From CAIPAT01 sp041665605 (GTDB taxonomy: Bacteria; Verrucomicrobiota; Lentisphaeria; Victivallales; Victivallaceae): a DNA stretch of 64,000 nucleotides. The notes under the pieces were generated by a model, which made no database searches, had not been told where the DNA came from, and worked only from the letters and a program-made list of their open reading frames with translations. Made by a program: the position numbers and the translations under genes. Below are positions 27,301 through 35,800 of the stretch, one piece after another. The first letter of the stretch is position 1, and every line of letters begins with the position of its first letter. The stretch lies in assembly GCA_041665605.1 (NCBI GenBank), contig JBAYIO010000009.1, positions 16,001 through 80,000 of the forward strand, written 5' to 3'.

Positions 27301-30300
27301 AACTCGGCAGCGACGCCGCCAAAATGGACATGATCATTACTCTGCGGGAAAAGAACAATACGCTTCACGGCTGGTTTGAATACGACACCGCTTATTTCGA
27401 AGAGAACAGCGTTGAAGCATTTTTCAAGAACTACATTTATCTGGCGGAAACACTGATCAAAAAACCGGATGCGCTGATGTCGGAAATCCATCTTCCCAGG
27501 CAAAAAATCAGCCGCCCCTCCTGTTATATTATCGGAGAAACCGCTCTTACCAAAGCCGCCGGCGATATTCTGCTCAATAACGGCTTTTACATCAACGGCA
27601 TATTCACCGATGAAGCGAAATCGGCGGCATGGGCGGAAGAACACGAAATTCCGTGTCACGCACCGGAAAGACAACTGATTTCAGATATTATTTCATCCGT
27701 CCGTCCGGACTATCTGTTCAGCATCATCAACAGTTGCATACTCGACCGGCATATCCTGGAGCAGCCGCTGAAATGTGCCGTCAATTATCATGACGCCCCG
27801 CTGCCCCGTTATGCCGGACTATATGCAACCGCCTGGGCAATACTCAATCATGAACATGAACACGGCATCTCCTGGCATCTGATGACAACAGAAATTGACG
27901 CCGGCGACATTCTCAAACAGCAGGAAGTTTCAATCTCGCCCTATGATACTTCGGTTTCACTCAACATCAAGTGCGTGCAGGAAGCGCTGGGAGCATTCGA
28001 ATCACTGGTGCATGATCTGAAGAACGGATTGATCAGCCCCAGCCCTCAGGATTTAAGCCGGCGGACATATAATCCGCAGCAGCAGCGTCCGGCAGACGCC
28101 TGCGTCATTGATTTCAACCAGGGTGTCGAGGATATTTCAGCGCTGGCAAGAGCGCTGGATTTCGGCGATTACGAGAATCCGCTGGGAACATTGAAAATTG
28201 TATGCGGCGATGACTTTTACACCGTCATGGAACTCAGTATTGCAAGCAGAAAAACACCCTCCGGTCCAGGGAAAATAGTTGAGGCGAATAAAGATAAAGA
28301 CAGCATCTGCGTATCCGCCGGAGACGGAGTTCTCAAACTGTCCGGGCTGTGCGATATCGAAGGCAATGCTGTCGGAATTACTGCCATCGGGCTGAAAGCC
28401 GGACAAACGCTTGCCGGGAATATTGACCGCAAGCTGCTCGACCGGCACTACAAAGAATGCGCCGCCGCTGAAATGTTCTGGGTAAAACGACTGCGCGCCA
28501 TGCAGCTCCCGGAGGTTGCGCTCCTGGCTGCGGAAGATGAAATCAGCTCCAGCTACATCAATGCTGTCACGCTTGATTACACACTCATTCCGGGAACCAG
28601 CCCGGCATCTGTTTTCGCGATGTTCCTGGCAAGAATTTCCTGCTCGGAAGAATTTGACATTCCGGTCAATAACGGTTATGCGGCAGGAGCGGATTTCCCG
28701 TCTGTCTTCGCTGACACTCTGCCGCTGCGTTTAAAACTGAATTTCTCTAAAACCGCAGAAGAGAATCTGGCAATAGTGGAGAAAAATTTAAAATCGCTTT
28801 CCGATAAAAAAACATTCTGCCGGGATCTTTTCATCAGATACCGGATTATCAATAAACTTGCGCGGGTTCCATACAAAGTAAAATTCACCGACAAAGGCCT
28901 TTGCGAACTTGAAATTTATCAGCATCACGCCGAACAATTTATCAAATGCTATTATAACTTTTGTGACAATTTGCAAAAATCAGCAGGCGTTCCGCTCGGA
29001 GAAATATCCGTTTTATCCGAAAAGGACGCATCCAGTATCCTTTGTGAGTGGAATAATACGGAACAGAATTTTGATTTGCAAACTCCTTACATCCGGCAAT
29101 TCGAGAAACAAGCGGAAAAATATCCGGACAAATGCGCCGTAAAGAGCGCCGCCGGGTCATTGACCTACAAGGAGCTAAATTCAAGGGCAAATTGCCTGGC
29201 AAATCATTTATGCCGCCATGACGCCGGGGGCAGCCGTATGATTGGCGTGCTGACGGACAAGTCGCTGGAAATGGCAGTAGCCATTCTTGCCATTTTCAAA
29301 GCCGGATGTACTTATGTGCCGCTGGATGTTCAGCGGCAGTCGCCGGAAAGAATTGACGCAATGATTTATGATGCCAATGCAGCCGTCATCCTGTCCGCAT
29401 TGAGAAATAAATCACAGCAGCCGGGCAATATGCCGGGTTATGTCCCGGTCATTGATCTGACCGACTCCTGTTTGTATTCCGGCGCTGATGCAGCCAATCC
29501 GCCGGACATGGATATTTCAGCAGGCGATACCGCCTATATCATGTATACCTCGGGCTCAACCGGCGTTCCGAAAGGCGTAATGATCTCCCAGTCCAATTTA
29601 TTGAACCATAACTATTCCGTCATCAGAGATTACGCGCTTACCGCAGATGATAACGTTCTGCAGTTCAGTACACTCGGCTTTGACATCTCGATAGAGGAAA
29701 TATTCCCCTGCTGGCTGGCCGGCGGTACCCTCGTATTCATGCCTGACGGCATGCTGGAGTCGCCGGACGATCTGCTCAAATTCATCAAACAGGAGCAAAT
29801 TTCATTTCTCGATCTGCCCACTTCGTACTGGCACGAGCTTGCCGCCATGCAGAAAGGCCAGGCGTTTCCAAACTGCGTCAGAATTATTGCCATCGGCGGC
29901 GAGAAAGCATTGCCGGAACGCTTCGAGCGCTGGCGGAAGTATGTTCCTAAAACCAGAGTCATCAACACTTACGGCCCTACGGAAACGACGATTATCGCCA
30001 CGCTTGGCGATAATCCGAAAACCATCGGCAGGCCGATGGCGAACACCCGTGTATATGTGCTGGATGATTTAAAGCAGCCGGTTCCAGCCGGAGTCGAAGG
30101 AGAACTTTACATTGCCGGCGCAAGCGTCGCCCAGGGGTATTTGAACAAACCTGCGGAAACCGCCGCCGCGTTCATGGACAATCCGTTTGTCAAAGGCGAA
30201 CGGATGTACAAGACAGGAGACAAAGTAAAATTCGCGCCGGATGGCGAACTGATCTTTGCCGGCAGAATGGATGACCAGTTCAAAATACGCGGGTTCCGGG

Positions 30301-31643
30301 TGGAACCGGGAGACATAGAAACAGCATTGTCCAGCCATCCGGAAATCAGCGCCGCGGTAGTGAAACTGTGGAGCAATGAAAAGACCGGCTTGAAATCGAT
30401 AGCGGCTTATTTCGTTCCGTCAGTCAAAACTTATAATTTGAACAATATTCGCGAGCATGTAAAATCCCGGTTGCCGGAATACCTGGTTCCGGCATATTTC
30501 ACCGCGATAGATTCGATTCCGATGACCCCCAACGGCAAAATCAACCGCAAGGCACTGCCGCCGCCAGAACTTGAAATTACTTCCGATGAAGAACGCAAGG
30601 AAACGTCAGAGCCGTGCAGTCCGCTGGAAATGCAGATACGGCTGGCATTCTCCAAAGTGCTGAATAGAAAAGATATTGACCGGGACACCAATTTCCTTGA
30701 TTCAGACTTGGATTCTCTGTCTGCAATAAAATTGATGATGGAAATTGAGACTCAGACCGGGGCCAAAATTCCAGTCGAGAAATTATATCAGTCCATGTCC
30801 GTCAATACAATATGCCATTACATTCAGGAAAACAGCGGACACGGTCAGGCCTGGAATCCGGTTATCAAACTTGCCGGCGGCGAAGACAAACCGCCGCTGT
30901 TCCTGATTCATACCACCCCCGGCGACATCCTCGGTTACATAAATCTGGTCCACCACCTTGATAACCGGCCGGTTTACGGCATCCAGTCCCTGGGACTTCA
31001 CTCGCCGGAAAAAGCGCACAAATCTATTGAAGACATGGCCGCTTATTATATTTCAGAGATATTAAATATCCATCCGGAAGGGCCGTACCTGCTCTGCGGC
31101 TGGTGCTTTGGCGGATATGTCGTCTACGAAATGGCACAGCAGTTAAATAAAATGGGAAAGCAGGTCGCATTCCTCGGGTTGATAGAAACTTATGCACACC
31201 TTAAACCATCATTGTCCAACTATATGCAACGCTTTTACGCCGTTGCCCAATGGAAATCCCGCGATTATATTGATTATTTAACGTTCAAGCTGGAACGCAG
31301 ATTTGTTCATAAGCGAAATATTGAACAACTGGATTTCATATCGCAGCGTTTTGCCAATACCATCAGCGAACAAGCCATAATCAATATGAAAGCTGTCTAC
31401 CAGTATAATATCGCCGCGGCAAGCGGTTATTTTATGCAGTATTATCCCGGCAAAGTATCTTTATTCATGGTTAAAAAAACGCTCAAAGGCAAAATCCCGC
31501 TGCCTTATTACGGCTGGAGACACTTAAGCAAAGAGATTGATCTGCATACCTTTAACTCGACGCATGTTGATATATTAAGAGAATCACATGCCGCTTTGAT
31601 GGCTGAAAAAATTGTCACATGTATAAAAGATGCCGGCGCGTAG
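24351..31643 (+). CDS. bimodular NRPS with internal formyltransferase: A-T-C-FT-(partial C)-A-T-TE
   Basis: 2430 residues. A1 about 30-505 (YTSGSTGTPKG near 168, YGPTECTVDST, NGKVDRQALP). T1 with GGHSLL, Ser near 558. C1 about 612-1035 with intact HHLIFDG near 750. Formyltransferase about 1055-1357 with the Fmt-type triad Asn1145, His1147, Asp1183 (NYHDAPLPRYAG, TEIDAGDIL) and a C-terminal Fmt-like barrel. A truncated C domain about 1358-1570 lacks HHxxxDG but keeps FADTLPLRLKL. A2 about 1590-2070 (YTSGSTGVPKG near 1730). T2 with DSLS, Ser near 2122. TE about 2170-2430 with GWCFGG (Cys2252 instead of Ser) and His2405. Reading the A pockets by eye gives D-A-R-S-Q-G-L-V-D for A1 and D-I-E-D-A-G-T-I-I for A2; the acidic residues in A2 suggest a basic amino acid, which is weak inference. 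The likely product is a formylated dipeptide. AAGG precedes two ATGs. Confidence 0.92.
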   Translation: MMDSEPFFLEANDNFPVGKLTHQLFADQAQLYPERIALAEGDRELSYGELDRITDSLAAGLIARGIKADDAVGVCIDRSINYIIAILAAVKSGGCYVPIDPDIPAERLNFIINDTGCKQIFSESRYSGKLSGFTARTVMLDKLDLSALNPLSVPPVISPSSLAYIIYTSGSTGTPKGVEIEHAGLLNLVHWHHQTFAEKGHYRVSQSAGVGFDASVREIWVHLTNGATIYIIPEMLRLQPQKLVDWLTEKRINECSLSTPVAELALGADWKNNTTLKYLQCGGEKLNKKPGNAFPAILANLYGPTECTVDSTWAMFKAGDDDGRLPHIGTPVSNFRIYILDEELKPVSRGTEGEICIGGIGLARGYRHLPELTGKTFVPDPFLPGRRIYRSGDLGRINADGNIECSGRKDFQVKIRGFRIEPGEIEAVLSRHENVSKCVVAAREKENGVKYLAAYFILKKTQEQKRLTEELRGLLNKSVPEYMVPATYTVLQELPLTLNGKVDRQALPEPEFTHEGLTDQVTGADDPLLGTLASIWCQLLKLDYVNPEDNFFMLGGHSLLATALSLEIEKQLLVQLPISLIFSHPALKQMAQAVRYCSGSGRTSVKFEKAKAAKHNLYHASAAQTAMWFIEKSSHDNNTFNIPFEIYLQGDVKQDILEKAFNLIIQQNESLRTSLEFINEQLYLRINPLPEVKIPVLDLSILPENEKEQQYYAETGIQRFQVFNLTCAPLFNCVLLKLRDHDFRFIFTVHHLIFDGWSTFLFFKQLTDYYYQFSIGREPAVSAPQWQYVDFCRWQTNYFKTYAPQAQLKYWQQKFELHAGVPPLPIQKRLQSNGKSRRYYVKICQDVTCGLKKMALENNASLFMVLTALLQLQIHKYTGATDIITGTTIANRNLPETEEIMGLFINALALRNGIKGNPSFNEFLAQVKGTLLEAYENQDIPYSTVLKNCGANGGKKPLFRTSMLLQNLPWPETNPSPVKMWYEELGSDAAKMDMIITLREKNNTLHGWFEYDTAYFEENSVEAFFKNYIYLAETLIKKPDALMSEIHLPRQKISRPSCYIIGETALTKAAGDILLNNGFYINGIFTDEAKSAAWAEEHEIPCHAPERQLISDIISSVRPDYLFSIINSCILDRHILEQPLKCAVNYHDAPLPRYAGLYATAWAILNHEHEHGISWHLMTTEIDAGDILKQQEVSISPYDTSVSLNIKCVQEALGAFESLVHDLKNGLISPSPQDLSRRTYNPQQQRPADACVIDFNQGVEDISALARALDFGDYENPLGTLKIVCGDDFYTVMELSIASRKTPSGPGKIVEANKDKDSICVSAGDGVLKLSGLCDIEGNAVGITAIGLKAGQTLAGNIDRKLLDRHYKECAAAEMFWVKRLRAMQLPEVALLAAEDEISSSYINAVTLDYTLIPGTSPASVFAMFLARISCSEEFDIPVNNGYAAGADFPSVFADTLPLRLKLNFSKTAEENLAIVEKNLKSLSDKKTFCRDLFIRYRIINKLARVPYKVKFTDKGLCELEIYQHHAEQFIKCYYNFCDNLQKSAGVPLGEISVLSEKDASSILCEWNNTEQNFDLQTPYIRQFEKQAEKYPDKCAVKSAAGSLTYKELNSRANCLANHLCRHDAGGSRMIGVLTDKSLEMAVAILAIFKAGCTYVPLDVQRQSPERIDAMIYDANAAVILSALRNKSQQPGNMPGYVPVIDLTDSCLYSGADAANPPDMDISAGDTAYIMYTSGSTGVPKGVMISQSNLLNHNYSVIRDYALTADDNVLQFSTLGFDISIEEIFPCWLAGGTLVFMPDGMLESPDDLLKFIKQEQISFLDLPTSYWHELAAMQKGQAFPNCVRIIAIGGEKALPERFERWRKYVPKTRVINTYGPTETTIIATLGDNPKTIGRPMANTRVYVLDDLKQPVPAGVEGELYIAGASVAQGYLNKPAETAAAFMDNPFVKGERMYKTGDKVKFAPDGELIFAGRMDDQFKIRGFRVEPGDIETALSSHPEISAAVVKLWSNEKTGLKSIAAYFVPSVKTYNLNNIREHVKSRLPEYLVPAYFTAIDSIPMTPNGKINRKALPPPELEITSDEERKETSEPCSPLEMQIRLAFSKVLNRKDIDRDTNFLDSDLDSLSAIKLMMEIETQTGAKIPVEKLYQSMSVNTICHYIQENSGHGQAWNPVIKLAGGEDKPPLFLIHTTPGDILGYINLVHHLDNRPVYGIQSLGLHSPEKAHKSIEDMAAYYISEILNIHPEGPYLLCGWCFGGYVVYEMAQQLNKMGKQVAFLGLIETYAHLKPSLSNYMQRFYAVAQWKSRDYIDYLTFKLERRFVHKRNIEQLDFISQRFANTISEQAIINMKAVYQYNIAAASGYFMQYYPGKVSLFMVKKTLKGKIPLPYYGWRHLSKEIDLHTFNSTHVDILRESHAALMAEKIVTCIKDAGA

Positions 31644-31893
31644 CGCTTACCGTTCTGTTTCTGCTTTAATCCTGTGTTTTAAGATACTGTCGGGCAATGA
31701 AGCAACGCCGGAGGGTGGCTAATCAGGCTTCCAGCCGGGTTTTGATCAGCTAATATGCTTTTTTTCCATACGGAAACTTTTTCAGTTGAATTTTAAATAG
31801 TAGTATATATATTCTTCTGCTCATGAAGAAGATAATTCCGATTCACGGCATACAGAAATTGATGTCTGTTATTTAACTATAGGACAAGGTTTT

Positions 31894-33090
31894 ATGGGAT
31901 TATTGCCAAAGCGAATTCCCGCGTTGAGTATTCTGCCGGATTCATGGCCTTTTCATCCGCCCGCAGGGATGAGGCTTGTTGATGTCAGAAAGCTTGAAGA
32001 TTTGGCGGAGCATGCCGCTGCCTGGACTGAACTTTTTTCCAGATCTGCCGGATTAACGCCAATGCTTTCATATCCGTGGATGAGCGCATATTTTAAAAAT
32101 AAAGTAGCTTATCCTGAAAGCTGGCTTTGTCTATTTGCCTATGAAGGCAAACAACTGGTCGGTGTTTTTCCGTTAATCGCCGGATATGCATACCGGTTTA
32201 TCAAGTACTCGCCGCTGCTGTTCAAGCTGCCGTATGATATTCTGCATACTAAATCAGTTGACGCATTGACAATTCAGGGGCGGGAAGATGTACTGGGCGT
32301 GTTTTTTGATTATCTGTTCCATATCCCGTCGGGTTATCCTTTTTTCAGTTTCAAGTACGTCCCGGCGCATTCTCCGTCAATGATTTACTTTACTAAGCAG
32401 AAAAGGGAAATTTGCGTTATAGAAAAACCGGCGGGATTTCAAAGTATCCTGCCGCTGCCGGACAGCGCAGAAAAATACAGGGCGGGACTGTCCACTAAAT
32501 TCCGGCAATATTTAAAACGGAATACCCGGAAACTGGATGAACTTGATAAGGTGAATTTTATAATTGATGACAATAATTCTCCGCCGCGTGAAAGCATTGC
32601 GCGCTTTCTTGAAGTCGAGCATAAAAACTGGAAAGGCCAGCAGTCAAGCTCGTTGAAGGCGGATCAGACGAATGCTGACTTATTTGCTGACGCAGCGGAA
32701 CTTTTCACCGCTTATGATATGATGCACTTTAATTTTCTCGAAGCTGACGGCAAAACAATTGCCGCGCAGTATGCGATCAGAGCCAATCGTTCGCTCTATG
32801 TGCATAAAATCGGTTATGATGAGGATTATATCGATTTTTCACCGGGCAATTTATTATTTAATAAAGTAATAGAGCATGCTTGTGAATCGGGGAAGTTTGA
32901 TGAATTGAATTTTATGTCTGACAGCCCCTGGCATTCGAAATGGAATATTGAAAAAAGACCGCTGTATAATCTGCTGGTTTTTCCCGGCAAGACTGTAATA
33001 TCATCGTTGTTGACCATGATTTTACAGTCCGGCGCGCTCCGGAAATTGAATGAATATCATCCGCGCAGTCAGAAAGCAAAAACGGACTGA
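31894..33090 (+). CDS. GNAT-fold acyltransferase (BioF2/CelD-like), copy 1
   Basis: 398 residues, no signal peptide. The pattern is that of the Acetyltransf_6 (BioF2/CelD) group: an N-terminal lead, YRAGLSTKFRQYLKRNTRKL near 195-215, then the acceptor-fold half with FNFLEADGKTIAAQYAIRAN and YDEDYIDFSPGNLLFNKVIEHA. This group is related in fold to Fem peptidoglycan aminoacyltransferases and transfers acyl or aminoacyl groups. It lies 250 bases after the NRPS on the same strand, so it may acylate the peptide or its carrier; the substrate is unknown. The next gene is a close paralogue. Confidence 0.78.
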   Translation: MGLLPKRIPALSILPDSWPFHPPAGMRLVDVRKLEDLAEHAAAWTELFSRSAGLTPMLSYPWMSAYFKNKVAYPESWLCLFAYEGKQLVGVFPLIAGYAYRFIKYSPLLFKLPYDILHTKSVDALTIQGREDVLGVFFDYLFHIPSGYPFFSFKYVPAHSPSMIYFTKQKREICVIEKPAGFQSILPLPDSAEKYRAGLSTKFRQYLKRNTRKLDELDKVNFIIDDNNSPPRESIARFLEVEHKNWKGQQSSSLKADQTNADLFADAAELFTAYDMMHFNFLEADGKTIAAQYAIRANRSLYVHKIGYDEDYIDFSPGNLLFNKVIEHACESGKFDELNFMSDSPWHSKWNIEKRPLYNLLVFPGKTVISSLLTMILQSGALRKLNEYHPRSQKAKTD

Positions 33091-33167
33091 CCGGGTTTCG
33101 GAGCCGCCGGCGCTGACTTATAAAGATGTTAATGTCTGTTATATAACGATTAAAGGGATAATGTTTC

Positions 33168-34337
33168 ATGGGATTATTGCCAAAGCGAATTCCGGCAGTG
33201 AATATTCTGCCTGATTCATGGGAATTTCACCCGCCGGCGGGGATGAAGATTGTTGATGTCAGAAATCTTGAAGATTTAGCGGAACATGCTGACGCCTGGA
33301 ATGAACTTTTCCGGAAAGCAGACAGATTGTCACCGTTACTCTCCTGCCAGTGGCTGAGCGCTTTTTTTCAAAATATGGTTGCGCCATCGGAACGCTGGCT
33401 GTGTCTTTTCGCCTATGACGGGGACCGTCTCATTGGGATTTTTCCTTTAGTGGCAAGTTATTCATATAATTTTATGAAATACTCGCTGCTGCTTTTTAAG
33501 TTGCCGTACCATTTTGCACACACCAGCGGCACAGACTGCCTGACGCTTCCCGGACGGGAGGATATTTTGGGGGTCTTTCTGGATTATCTGAACCAGATTC
33601 CATCTGTTTTTCCATGCTTCAGCTTCAAGCATATTCCGGAACATTATGCGTCTGTTAAATATTTTTCCGGCAGAAACCATAAGATGTGCGTGGTGCGCAA
33701 GCCGGCCGGATTTGAAGATTTCATTCCGGTTCAGAAAAGCGCTGAAGAATACAGTTCCGGGCTGTCCTCAAAATTCCGCAGAAATCTGAATAAAGCATGC
33801 CGTGACATAGAAGAACTCAAACCTGTCAGTTTCCGCTTCTGTGAAAATACCCGGTCTGTACAGGAAAATACTGCCCGTTTTCTGGAAACGGAAAACCACT
33901 GCTGGAAAGGGGCGAGAGAAACTTCAATTAAAAATTACCCCAGCAGCGCCAGAATGTTTGAAGTTGCTGCCGGGAATCTCACCGGGCAAGGCATGATGAT
34001 ATTCAATTTTCTCGAAGCCGGCGATAAAACCGTTGCCGCCCAATATGCCATGCGGGGCAACCGCACAATGTATATCCTGAAAATGGCATATGATGAAGAT
34101 TATGCCGCATACTCTCCGGGGAACATACTCATGCTTAAGGTAATTGAAGAAGCATGCCGCTCCGCTGCGTTTGACGAAGTGAATCTGATCTCCGGTCCGC
34201 CTATACTGGAAAAATGGAATGTGCAAAAGAGACCATTATATCATCTGATTGCTTTCCCTGAAATCCCTGTCTTATCGCGCCTGTTAATGCTGATTATCCA
34301 GTCCGGTAAAGTCCATAATTTCGACATCCCCCGCTAG
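33168..34337 (+). CDS. GNAT-fold acyltransferase (BioF2/CelD-like), copy 2
   Basis: 389 residues. Starts with the same MGLLPKRIPA as its neighbour and follows it along the whole length, with about half the positions identical by eye; FNFLEAGDKTVAAQYAMRGN and YDEDYAAYSPGNILMLKVIEEA match the same sites. The leader (AATGTCTGTTAT before the gene) is also duplicated, so the unit arose by tandem duplication. The differences in the middle third suggest a different acyl acceptor or donor. It follows copy 1 by 77 bases, with a GGG-rich site before the ATG. Confidence 0.78.
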   Translation: MGLLPKRIPAVNILPDSWEFHPPAGMKIVDVRNLEDLAEHADAWNELFRKADRLSPLLSCQWLSAFFQNMVAPSERWLCLFAYDGDRLIGIFPLVASYSYNFMKYSLLLFKLPYHFAHTSGTDCLTLPGREDILGVFLDYLNQIPSVFPCFSFKHIPEHYASVKYFSGRNHKMCVVRKPAGFEDFIPVQKSAEEYSSGLSSKFRRNLNKACRDIEELKPVSFRFCENTRSVQENTARFLETENHCWKGARETSIKNYPSSARMFEVAAGNLTGQGMMIFNFLEAGDKTVAAQYAMRGNRTMYILKMAYDEDYAAYSPGNILMLKVIEEACRSAAFDEVNLISGPPILEKWNVQKRPLYHLIAFPEIPVLSRLLMLIIQSGKVHNFDIPR

Positions 34338-34439
34338 CGGATATCAGCTCCAAAAGCCGCTTGTGACTGGCAGCTTCCGGTCATCCGTAAATTTAAATCC
34401 TGTCCCTATAATAAGTATCTTGTTTTTCCAATTAGAGAA

Positions 34440-34461
34440 TTTGTCCGCTGAAACTGTGACA
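34440..34461 (+). repeat. conserved distal element, partial copy 3
   Basis: TTTGTCCGCTGAAACTGTGA followed by CA matches the second half of the elements at 24150-24171 and 51472-51488 (pattern TTTGTCNNCTGAAACNG), without the TTTACATATATAGTAAA palindrome. It lies between the second acyltransferase and the convergent unknown gene, so it is not in a promoter position for any visible gene. Confidence 0.5.
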
Positions 34462-34575
34462 GCAAATTCAATAGGGTTGCTATATATTTTTTTGTGAAAG
34501 ATAATGAATAAAAAACATGGATTTCACAGAGATATCGGAGAACTGGAAATAGAGAATACAGACAAAAAACGGAAG

Positions 34576-34605
34576 AGTAAAAAACCGCTCCGGACGGAGC
34601 GGTTT
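34576..34605 (-). terminator. terminator of the unknown gene at 34610
   Basis: AAACCGCTCC (34582-34591) and GGAGCGGTTT (34596-34605) form a 10-bp stem with loop GGAC. On the minus strand it is followed by a T-run. It is four bases past the stop codon. Confidence 0.85.
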
Positions 34606-34609
34606 ATGA

Positions 34610-35752
34610 TTACTTGCCGGTGATGCGCTGGACGGGACGGGCGATGCCGGAGATGGACGGCAGGCTCATGGCGGGACTGGTTTTATCGGCGCGAACAGTC
34701 AGGCTGCTGCCGGACAGGTCAAGCTGCTGGTTGCCCCAGAGATAAAAATCCAGAATGCTCATCATGTCCCAATGCAACAGGGATTTTTTATTGCCCCGGT
34801 CCAGATGCGCCGCCGAACAGCACACATACGGTTCGATGCCGGGGAATATAAACTCGCCGCTGGCTTTGCCTGCGGCGGAACGCAGAATCTTCTTCAACCG
34901 TCTTTCCGCGGCGGGAGCCTGGAAACAGAATGCTCCGGGCAGAACGTTGCTTTCGTCCACTGCAATCAGCGCCGAATCCGGTACCAGGTCACCGTCCAGT
35001 GCGGACAGTTTCACCGCTTTTCTGCTCAATACCGGGGTTTTATAACCGCTATGGCTCCAGGCGAAATACCATTTGAATCGCCAGTTGCGCTTGCCGCATT
35101 CGGTCTTTTCATTAAAGACCAGCGGAATCCGGGTAATGGTTATTCCCGCTTCAGTAGCGGTAATCGCATAATCGCCATGGGCGTTTTCAAGTTTCTCCGC
35201 CGCGCTCCAGCGCCAGAGGTCATCGCCGGTGCCGATTTCCAGGATTCTGCCGTCAACATCTTCAACGAGACAGATCAGGAAAGGCCTGGAGGACTTATAC
35301 AGCGTCTGTGCGCCTTCGCCGATATCCTGCCATTCGATTGCCGGAATGCCCTGCCCGGGAACCAGTTCGGAAATTATACCGCAGCGCTTCCATTTTCCCG
35401 GCAGAAAGAGCGGATCGACTTCAATCCGCTGCAGCGCGATAGGCCTTCTCAAGTCAAAGTCGAAAGTGACTTTGACGTGATTGGCGGCAAATTCGAAATT
35501 GCGCTTGATCAGCGGCTCGGTGCCGAACGGGATGACATTTTCATATTCAAACGTGCAGGACAGGCAGTCAACGCGTTCGTGGATGCGGCTTTTCCTGACA
35601 ATGCCGGACGCCTCGGCAATCACGCCGGATGAAACCGGCGCAATGCGTAATACTTCGCGGTCGCGATACTCGAATTTAAACGGCGTCTCCGGAGCGGAAC
35701 ACAGCTCTGCGGACCAGTTTTTGCTTTTAATGATTTTTACGTTTTCTTCCAT
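34610..35752 (-). CDS. unknown beta-rich protein
   Basis: 380 residues from the ATG at 35752 (GAAAGAG just upstream); the frame extends seven codons to a GTG without a site. No signal peptide, membrane helix or recognised motif. The composition (many Trp, Arg, Phe and alternating hydrophobic stretches such as RRPIALQRIEVDPLFLPGKW and WRWSAAEKLENAHGDYAITA) suggests a beta-sandwich like those of carbohydrate-active or galactose-mutarotase-type proteins; this is inference only. It is followed by its own terminator and preceded by the nitroreductase, with a 48-base gap on the same strand. Confidence 0.65.
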   Translation of the reverse strand: MEENVKIIKSKNWSAELCSAPETPFKFEYRDREVLRIAPVSSGVIAEASGIVRKSRIHERVDCLSCTFEYENVIPFGTEPLIKRNFEFAANHVKVTFDFDLRRPIALQRIEVDPLFLPGKWKRCGIISELVPGQGIPAIEWQDIGEGAQTLYKSSRPFLICLVEDVDGRILEIGTGDDLWRWSAAEKLENAHGDYAITATEAGITITRIPLVFNEKTECGKRNWRFKWYFAWSHSGYKTPVLSRKAVKLSALDGDLVPDSALIAVDESNVLPGAFCFQAPAAERRLKKILRSAAGKASGEFIFPGIEPYVCCSAAHLDRGNKKSLLHWDMMSILDFYLWGNQQLDLSGSSLTVRADKTSPAMSLPSISGIARPVQRITGK

Positions 35753-35800
35753 TGCTCTTTCATTAAGCTTCACAGCTTTTTTATTTGTTTACTTGTTATT

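Noticed and set aside
34504..34623. 39-codon plus-strand ORF starting ATGAATAAAAAACATGG
   Set aside because: It runs through the hairpin terminator of the convergent gene, has no good ribosome site and matches nothing.
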